NCBI GenBank assembly: GCA_910588865.1
Contig: CAJUSJ010000001.1
Location: 59,001-123,000 of the forward strand
Length of the DNA: 64,000 nucleotides
Reading direction: 5' to 3'
Source: an uncultured Lachnospiraceae bacterium
GTDB lineage: Bacteria; Bacillota; Clostridia; Lachnospirales; Lachnospiraceae
Below the pieces are notes generated by a model that had not been told where the DNA came from, ran no database searches, and was given only the letters and a program-made list of their open reading frames with translations. Below, piece by piece: positions 58,549 to 64,000 of the stretch (positions are counted from its first letter, which is position 1; every line of letters begins with the position of its first letter). The translations under genes were made by a program, and so were the position numbers.

Positions 58549-60819
58549 TTATCTCAAACATTTCTCAACTTTTGCCAGCAATTCCTCTACATAGTTTTCC
58601 CGGATAAAGGCTGCCGCCTTTTCATATCCGGTTCTGGCGATAGCCTCCTTCTGGCCTGGATGGGCCAGAAGGCCCCGGGCCATCTCCGGAAGCCTGTCTG
58701 GGATTTTTGGGGAGTAATAGACAATGGACTCCTGATCCCGGAAATATTGCTGGAAATAGGTGCTGGGATCGGTCAGGGCCACGGATTCCCGAAGCATGGC
58801 GTTAAACACCCGGTCATGACTTCCCGCCTTAAACCAGGGCATGATATTGAGATTGATCTTGGCGTTTTCCATCCATGCCAGGGTGTCCCGGAAAGGAATC
58901 GTTTCCTTAGAGAGGCTGTGAAATTGTTTCTTTCCCGCGCAGGGGCAGTCCTGCCAGCCGCCTCCCAGAACATAAAGATCCACACCGCCTTCCACCAGCG
59001 CCGTCACCATCCGCTCCCGGGTCAGCATCCGCATCCAGCCCTCCAGAAGATTCATCTTAGGGATCTCCTCATCAACCCTGCCGGGAGTCAGGGGATAGTT
59101 GCCCGAGAGCCGGGTCTTTGTCACCACCTGCTCCACGGACAAACCGCGGTCCTGTAACATCTGTTCTCCCATAGCGGTATAGATGTTGAACTCTTCCGGA
59201 TCCATGTTCTGTCTCATGATATCCAGAAATTTTTCAGGATTAATATAAGTGCCGCAAAAGAGCAGATCCATGGGCTTCTCTTTCCAGGGAATCGGTCTCC
59301 CATTGACCGGGGTTCCCCCATGAGGCATAAATTCCACATGCTTCACCTGAGGAAAATAAGACTTTACATATTCCACATGGTTCTCATCCGGACACAGCAG
59401 CAGATACTGCTCCATACCAGGATTTTCCATATAAGGGCAGAGGTCAATGTGAAAAGGGGGATCCATGAGAATGTTCACCACCAGGGCTCCTAGCTGGTTC
59501 CAATGGTTCCACAGCCCCTTCTCCTCAATTGCCTCCCCGTTGAAGGTTATCACCGCGTCCACTCCCGCCGCCTCATAGTCTTTTAAGGCCGGTATGTCAT
59601 GGGTGCCTTGGGTCAGGTCGCAGATAAAAGTCCCGTGTCCTCTGCGGCACAGCTCCCTGGAGATCTCTTCCGTAAAATGTTTGGTATCCTGGTAATATCC
59701 TCTCTCATTTCCCGCGTAAAATAAAAGGAATCTTCTGGTTTTGACTCTCCCGCCAGACGTCTGCCGGTTCCCCCAAAAAGCACCCTCATGTCCCCCATCC
59801 TCTCTCTGATAGGAAAGAAAGCTGTTTTCACAGAGGAGATTCCGGTAACCGGCTTCCTTCACCTTCCTCCCGTAATCCCAGTCCATGAACACCCCATCCG
59901 AAAAGTTCTCCCTGGGTATGCCCGCCTGAACAAGTACCTGCCGCCGGATCAGCACAGCCGCTCCCTTTGTCCAGGGCAATACCTCCTCGGGATGCCGCAT
60001 AGGCACATTGATCTGCCGGGCAAGCTGTTTTAAACTCACCGAGCCGGCCCTGTTCTTCACCAGACCGGTCAGCCGGGAATTCGTTACGTGGCTGGACATG
60101 CTTCCTGCTGTTCCCACCTTGTCGGAACTGTACAGCGCCATCCCTAACCAGAACAAAGCATGCTTCTGCACAGTGGTGCCGCTGTCCATCAAAAGGCAGT
60201 CCGCGTCAGCCCAGGAGACGGCGATTCCTTTTTCCCAGACCTGAGATAGGTCCTGTCCTGCCTCCATTTTCACCAGAATCAGATCATCCTGACGCTTAAG
60301 CCACTGTAAGTCGGATTCTCCGCGGGGTCCCGCCATAACGACCACGATCTGTCTCGAATCCCTGGACAGTTCCCCGCGGACGCTCTCCACACACGGTTTG
60401 ACAGAGCCAGGGCTGCCGTGACACCAGATCACAACCGATAACCTGCCAGCCAGGTTCACAGGAGCCCTGGACAGCTTATTAAGAGTTTCCCGGATCATGG
60501 CCCGGCGCTCTTTGTCTCCGCACCAGGTCATCGCGTATTCGTAACAGAGCCATGACTGTTCCAGGTTCCTATTCCGATAATAATTCCCCAGCATTACATA
60601 CAGCTCATAATTTTCCGGATTAAAACACAGTCCCTGACAGATCGCGGCCCACGCGCGTTCACTGTCCCCCAGGTGCTGTCCAATACACCCGTCATAAACC
60701 GCCAGCGCGTCGTCATACACTCCGCCCCTGGCCAGATATTCCCCCAGTACGCGGTCTGCTTCTCTGTAATCTTCTCTGGCTGTCAGATCATGCAGCCGCT
60801 CTTCCACCTTGTGATCCAT
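58549..60819 (-). CDS. Large two-part glycosyltransferase (helical repeats, GT2-like, CgeB-like)
   Basis: A 756-residue protein, ATG 60819 after AAAGGAGACCGAG. Residues 1-135 are TPR-like helices. Residues about 140-370 resemble a family 2 glycosyltransferase (LSVVIWCHGSPGSVKPCVES, ADCLLMDSGTTVQKHALFW). From about 385 to the end it matches the CgeB/DUF3880 and Glyco_trans_1_2 type (RFLLFYAGNERGYYQDTKHF, LLFCGTYINPEKFLDIM, KINLNIMPWFKAGSHDRVFN). Such proteins glycosylate surface or spore-coat structures. With the collagen-like protein nearby, exosporium glycosylation is an attractive guess. Confidence 0.8.
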   Translation of the reverse strand: MDHKVEERLHDLTAREDYREADRVLGEYLARGGVYDDALAVYDGCIGQHLGDSERAWAAICQGLCFNPENYELYVMLGNYYRNRNLEQSWLCYEYAMTWCGDKERRAMIRETLNKLSRAPVNLAGRLSVVIWCHGSPGSVKPCVESVRGELSRDSRQIVVVMAGPRGESDLQWLKRQDDLILVKMEAGQDLSQVWEKGIAVSWADADCLLMDSGTTVQKHALFWLGMALYSSDKVGTAGSMSSHVTNSRLTGLVKNRAGSVSLKQLARQINVPMRHPEEVLPWTKGAAVLIRRQVLVQAGIPRENFSDGVFMDWDYGRKVKEAGYRNLLCENSFLSYQREDGGHEGAFWGNRQTSGGRVKTRRFLLFYAGNERGYYQDTKHFTEEISRELCRRGHGTFICDLTQGTHDIPALKDYEAAGVDAVITFNGEAIEEKGLWNHWNQLGALVVNILMDPPFHIDLCPYMENPGMEQYLLLCPDENHVEYVKSYFPQVKHVEFMPHGGTPVNGRPIPWKEKPMDLLFCGTYINPEKFLDIMRQNMDPEEFNIYTAMGEQMLQDRGLSVEQVVTKTRLSGNYPLTPGRVDEEIPKMNLLEGWMRMLTRERMVTALVEGGVDLYVLGGGWQDCPCAGKKQFHSLSKETIPFRDTLAWMENAKINLNIMPWFKAGSHDRVFNAMLRESVALTDPSTYFQQYFRDQESIVYYSPKIPDRLPEMARGLLAHPGQKEAIARTGYEKAAAFIRENYVEELLAKVEKCLR

Positions 60820-60858
60820 CTCGGTCTCCTTTCCCAAAACGCGCCAAAATGGCAAAGT

Positions 60859-62559
60859 CTACTGCTGTCCATCCTTTTCTATTTGGCTGTCTTCCATCCC
60901 TTCCGGCATTTTTCCGCCTTCCCCGTCTTGTGGAGGTTCCGGCCTTTCTGAAGGCAGTCCCTCTCTCCCGCCATTCATCCTGCTTTCGGAGAGTTCCGGC
61001 CTTTCTGGAGGCTGTCCCTCTCTCCCGCCGCTCATCCTGCCTTGTGGAGATTCCGGCCTTTCTGAAGGCAGTCCCTCTCTTCCGCCGTTCGTTCCGCCTT
61101 CTCTGCCTCCCGGCCCTCCCCGGCCCGGTCCCATGGCCGCGGCTTCCTGGGCACCATCCTTATTGACATATACGATTGTCTGCTCAGGCACAAAAGTGAT
61201 CACATGTTCTCCGGCTTGGATTTCATACTGACTGCCTGCTGTCATCTCCGGCACAGTGATCACCACTGTCTTAAAATCCCTTTCCCCTGTTCCCGCGCAC
61301 AGTTCATTTCCATCCGAATCCCTAAGTGTTACCGCGGTTCCTGCCGCCAGAGTCTCTCCGAAATCCGCCAGAACCGATACCTGGGACTCCGAGCTGCTGA
61401 CATTCTGTTCCATTCCTCCAGGACCGAAGGCCATGATCGTTCCGCCTGTCAGGTTAAATTCCCTGTCATAGTCAATGGCACCGTTATCCCTTTCAGAAGG
61501 CCCATATACAGTTATTTGCCCCCCTGACATCTCAATGGATCCGTTGGAGTCGATGCCGTCGCCTTCCGCCCGCACTGTCACGGTTCCACCCATAAAATAA
61601 ATCTGGGGAGCATTGGTTCCGTCTGTGGATGCGTTGATCCCGTCGTCACTGGCAGTGAGAACAATGGTTCCTCCCCGTATTACCACGGTCTCGGCTTCGA
61701 TTCCCTCCTCACATTCACTGACGAGAATCTCCCCTCCGAGAATTGCTGCCAGAGTATCTGATTTTATCCCATCCCCCGCGGCGGAAATGGTCATCTGGCC
61801 GTCATAGATCACCAGCGCGTCATTTCCCTTAACTCCGTGATTGGCCGCGGTGACTAAAAAGGTGCCTCCCACAATCTTCAACACGTCTTTGGAACAGATT
61901 CCATTGTTAAAGGTTCCATCCACCTTCAGCGTTCCGCTTCCGTTAATGGTCAGATCTCCTTTGCTGAACAGCGCCCCGTTGGGCTCTTCTTTTTCCTCAT
62001 CGCGGTAAATGAGACCAGAGCTGTCGCTCAGGGAATTGACGGAGCCTTCTTCCAGGCTGATAATGGTTTTCCCCGCCTTTTTGATATCCACAGGCGCGGA
62101 AAGCTCGCTGTGGATGTCCACGCCATTAAACACCAGCCGAACAGTGTCGTTCTTTTCCGCATCCACCAGAATCGTTCCGTCTGACAGAGCCCCTTTTAGA
62201 ACATAGGTTCCGCTTTTCTCTATGGTTACGGTGCTGCCATTGGCCGTCGCCCCCTGGCCGTCTATGGTGATTTTGCTGTCGTCAAGGTTGATCATTACAG
62301 AGGATTTCTCATCCCAGATAGTATATTCATCCTCTGGCTCTAAAAGAACCGTCATGTCTTCCAGTGGGATTTGACTGCTTTCCAGGCTTTCTTCCAAAAT
62401 CGCTTCCGTTTGACTGTTTTGTTCCAGTGGAGCGGACGGATTCTCCGTAAGCCCGCTTTTGCACCCTGCCAGAGCGGATGCCAGAACAGCGAAAACCATG
62501 ATTCCAGCCCCCAGGGTTATGGATCTCCTGCCTTGTTGGTGTCTTTGTTGTCTTTTCAT
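60859..62559 (-). CDS. Cthe_2159-like carbohydrate-binding beta-helix lipoprotein
   Basis: A 566-residue lipoprotein with lipobox ASALAGC. The body is a right-handed beta-helix of repeated short motifs (GTFNNGICSKDVLKIVGGTF, GDGIKSDTLAAILGGEILVS, GDGIDSNGSIEMSGGQITVY), as in the calcium-dependent polysaccharide-binding protein Cthe_2159. The C-terminus has three 19-residue Gly/Arg/Glu/Pro repeats (GGREGLPSERPE type, encoded by a 57-bp tandem repeat near 60925-61095). Such genes accompany VTC and DUF4956 genes, and here those two partners are damaged. Confidence 0.87.
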   Translation of the reverse strand: MKRQQRHQQGRRSITLGAGIMVFAVLASALAGCKSGLTENPSAPLEQNSQTEAILEESLESSQIPLEDMTVLLEPEDEYTIWDEKSSVMINLDDSKITIDGQGATANGSTVTIEKSGTYVLKGALSDGTILVDAEKNDTVRLVFNGVDIHSELSAPVDIKKAGKTIISLEEGSVNSLSDSSGLIYRDEEKEEPNGALFSKGDLTINGSGTLKVDGTFNNGICSKDVLKIVGGTFLVTAANHGVKGNDALVIYDGQMTISAAGDGIKSDTLAAILGGEILVSECEEGIEAETVVIRGGTIVLTASDDGINASTDGTNAPQIYFMGGTVTVRAEGDGIDSNGSIEMSGGQITVYGPSERDNGAIDYDREFNLTGGTIMAFGPGGMEQNVSSSESQVSVLADFGETLAAGTAVTLRDSDGNELCAGTGERDFKTVVITVPEMTAGSQYEIQAGEHVITFVPEQTIVYVNKDGAQEAAAMGPGRGGPGGREGGTNGGREGLPSERPESPQGRMSGGREGQPPERPELSESRMNGGREGLPSERPEPPQDGEGGKMPEGMEDSQIEKDGQQ

Positions 62560-62577
62560 GAGACGTCCTCCTTTTTC

Positions 62578-62685
62578 CTACAACTCTTCTCTTCCAATTC
62601 CGGGTCTCTGGCACATAATGGTCAGGTTCCCGTTTCCGCGCCGGATTTCATCAATCATCTTCTTCTCCCCCTTTACCTTTTTCAT
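62578..62685 (-). pseudogene. Remnant of a DUF4956-like gene (C-terminal tail only)
   Basis: A 35-codon frame (from ATG 62685) reading MKKVKGEKKMIDEIRRGNGN and ending in EEL; the open frame extends a little further upstream. The part GEKKMIDEIRxRNGNL is what I remember as the C-terminal end of DUF4956 membrane proteins, which normally lie between VTC and Cthe_2159-like genes. All membrane helices are gone. I read this as the leftover of a deletion; an independent small protein cannot be excluded. Confidence 0.45.
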
Positions 62686-62704
62686 TGTGACCTGATACCG
62701 CGGC

Positions 62705-63190
62705 TCAAACGATTTCCTCTTCCGCCTTGATCTGTGATTGGCCGCTGTTTTCTTTCAGGGCAGCCGCTTTCCTTTTCTGTTCTGCCGCCATATAGTAGCT
62801 TCCATATTTGGAAAATGATACGGGGTAGATCAGAAGCTCTCCTAAAAGTCTGGCGAGCCAGAGGGGATAAGCGGCAGGCGCTTTTATTTCCATGAGATAC
62901 ATGTCCTCGTCCATGAGCCTCTCCCCCACTTCTCCCAGTTCCAGCTTAAGGCCCCTGGTTCTGGTTCTTATATTTCTGTCAACGGTCAATCTCAGCTCTT
63001 CATCTGCTTTTCCCACATAGGCTTCCCTGTCATAGGCCAGCCACACTTTCGGCTTTGGCCTGTAAAATTTCATGAAATAGTCCATCTCTATGTAAGGGCT
63101 GCTGTGTTGTTTGAAAAGTTTCCATTGTTCCCGGCTCATCAGGTATTTCTTCTCCACTCTCTGAAATATCTGGTTTGCTGTCGGCGACAT
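62705..63190 (-). CDS. Internally deleted VTC (polyphosphate polymerase-like) domain protein
   Basis: A 161-residue protein from ATG 63190. It has the start of a bacterial VTC domain (IFQRVEKKYLMSREQWKLF) and its end (DYFMKFYRPKPKVWLAYDRE, RLTVDRNIRTRTR, LMEIKAPAAYPLWLARLLGE, SFSKYGSYYMA). The middle of about 90-95 residues, holding the YFDT, K-L-R-x-R and E-x-K-K tunnel residues, is missing without a frame break. Catalysis is therefore unlikely. The ribosome binding site AAGGAG is only two bases from the ATG, which is poor. It is probably a decaying gene. Confidence 0.75.
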   Translation of the reverse strand: MSPTANQIFQRVEKKYLMSREQWKLFKQHSSPYIEMDYFMKFYRPKPKVWLAYDREAYVGKADEELRLTVDRNIRTRTRGLKLELGEVGERLMDEDMYLMEIKAPAAYPLWLARLLGELLIYPVSFSKYGSYYMAAEQKRKAAALKENSGQSQIKAEEEIV

Positions 63191-63318
63191 AACTCCACTC
63201 CTTATTTCTGTATTTTTAATTGTTTTTTGGGAACAGTATAGATGGAAAATGCGTCCAAAGATTGTAAAGAGTATGAAAAAAATGTGAAATGACCGGGGAA
63301 GGAATCCATACATAAGCG

Positions 63319-63394
63319 ACAGCCCCTACGGCAATCATCTGAGTGATCCGTGTTGCTTCGGTGGATATGCTCATAGATATGCCGCGGGGGCTGT
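63319..63394. other. Candidate structured RNA or complex inverted repeat
   Basis: ACAGCCCC (63319-63326) pairs with GGGGCTGT (63387-63394). Inside, CGGCA pairs with TGCCG (63329-63333 with 63380-63384). Within that stem, short hairpins fit: ATCA/TGAT around TCTGAG, CCG/CGG around TGTTGCTT, and ATAT/ATAT around GCTCATAG. The result is a closed multi-branch shape. It is not a recognisable tRNA or riboswitch. It lies between the collagen-like gene and the VTC gene. Confidence 0.4.
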
Positions 63395-63428
63395 TTATGA
63401 TTTACTTACTTATGGGTTTATCGTGTCT

Positions 63429-64000
63429 TTAATCAAGTTTTTTAACCGTCAGTGTAGCGTTGACACCGCTGCCAAGGGTAATTCCTACCGCTAACAGAGC
63501 GGAGAGGGCCATATCGATGACATCGCCTGCCGCCAAAGTCACAACTGTGCTTCCGTTGAACAGGGAACTGGTGCCCACTGACAGCAATCTGGAAATTGTC
63601 GCGCTTGGAATGTTGGTTCCATTAATTCTTACGGCAAGTGTAATCGTAGTTGCCACGGCTGCTGTCAAAGTAGTTGAATAATTAATCTCATAAGTTCCCG
63701 GACCCGTTACCGTGATGCTGTTAGCCGGAGTGTAGGTCACCCCGGCAGACGGAGTGGTGGTGGCAAGCGGGATTTGGGTTGTGCCTCCAATGGTCAGGTT
63801 CAGAGTTTGAGGAGCTGTGCTGTATAAACCGCCATAGGCTTCCAAACCATTAGCCGGACCGGTGGGGCCAGTGGGTCCGGTGGGGCCAGCCGCGCCATCT
63901 GTGCCAGCGGGACCCTGAGGCCCGGTAGGTCCTACCGCGCCATCCGTGCCAGCGGGACCCTGAGGCCCGGTAGGCCCAACCGCGCCAGCGGCTCCGGCAG
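63429..64000 (-). CDS. Collagen-like (BclA-type) surface protein, 5' end outside window
   Basis: About 190 C-terminal codons are visible. The first about 50 residues are Gly-X-Y collagen repeats (GPTGPQGPAGTDG), encoded by a 45-bp tandem repeat running to the window edge. The last about 138 residues form a beta-rich head (LNLTIGGTTQIPL, GTYEINYSTTLTAAVATTI, VTLAAGDVIDMALS) like the C-terminal trimerisation domain of BclA and related exosporium glycoproteins. It suggests a spore-former. The N-terminal anchor cannot be seen. Confidence 0.87.
   Translation of the reverse strand, partial: AGAAGAVGPTGPQGPAGTDGAVGPTGPQGPAGTDGAAGPTGPTGPTGPANGLEAYGGLYSTAPQTLNLTIGGTTQIPLATTTPSAGVTYTPANSITVTGPGTYEINYSTTLTAAVATTITLAVRINGTNIPSATISRLLSVGTSSLFNGSTVVTLAAGDVIDMALSALLAVGITLGSGVNATLTVKKLD

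Noticed and set aside
63866..64000. Regular 45-bp repeats that might be taken for a CRISPR array
   Set aside because: The repeats are contiguous without spacers and encode a 15-residue Gly-X-Y collagen unit in frame.

Overview
The window looks like the chromosome of an anaerobic, spore-forming member of the Clostridia, most likely Lachnospiraceae (Clostridium cluster XIVa type). The reasons are moderate GC, strong AGGAGG-type ribosome binding sites, many TTGNNN-17 bp-TATAAT promoters, a short HisG with HisZ, a collagen-like exosporium-type protein at the right edge, and typical clostridial families (QueH, NfeD/SPFH, peptidase T, Cthe_2159-like lipoprotein). Genus and species cannot be fixed from the sequence alone. 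Most genes lie on the minus strand.

Left edge (1-7.9 kb): a truncated HipA-like kinase gene, then a five-gene minus-strand operon with its own promoter and terminator. The operon encodes a kinase-like protein, a PP2C-like protein with a coiled coil and one membrane segment, a secreted cell-wall-repeat protein, a Pro/Ser/Thr-rich membrane protein and a membrane-anchored VWA protein. The kinase-like and PP2C-like domains have lost key catalytic residues, so this reads as an envelope-anchored pseudo-enzyme version of a VWA/phosphatase/kinase triad.

Housekeeping core (8-43 kb): an amidohydrolase, pepT, then a broken-up histidine operon. hisZ-hisG-hisD-hisB and hisA plus a HisF-like/HisI/HisE fusion are separated by topB, a deaminase, ybaK, dus, a GNAT and a leucine-rich-repeat protein. 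Next come ptsH, queH, rpoD, a lipid kinase, mutY, birA, argF, a patatin, an SPFH/NfeD pair, an rRNA methyltransferase, nadE, tcdA, tRNA-Glu(CUC), an ibrA/ibrB pair, and a sulfur block (metY, lysR, cysK, rrf2). Two intergenic regions carry tandem copies of one about 80-bp palindromic repeat.

Ter stress island (43.5-58.3 kb): one long minus-strand operon under a single strong promoter. The order is xre regulator, terY (VWA), PP2C, Ser/Thr kinase, Ca2+-type P-ATPase, terD, AIM24-like, terD, terD, a beta-helix/TerD fusion, a CitE-like C-C lyase, PRTase/TRSP, PRTase/PELOTA and a HAD phosphatase. It combines the TerY-P signalling triad, the TerD calcium-binding proteins and most of the predicted nucleoside-like metabolite pathway. 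Its kinase, PP2C and VWA domains keep their catalytic motifs, so the window holds an intact triad and a degenerate one about 50 kb apart. The promoter is covered by four TGACA boxes spaced 21, 20 and 21 bp, a likely operator for the XRE protein.

Right edge (58.3-64 kb): a 46-residue membrane protein, a large glycosyltransferase, and a decayed polyphosphate-polymerase cluster. In that cluster the VTC domain lacks its catalytic middle, only a tail remains of a DUF4956-like gene, and the carbohydrate-binding lipoprotein looks intact. After a candidate structured RNA comes the 3' part of a collagen-like gene.
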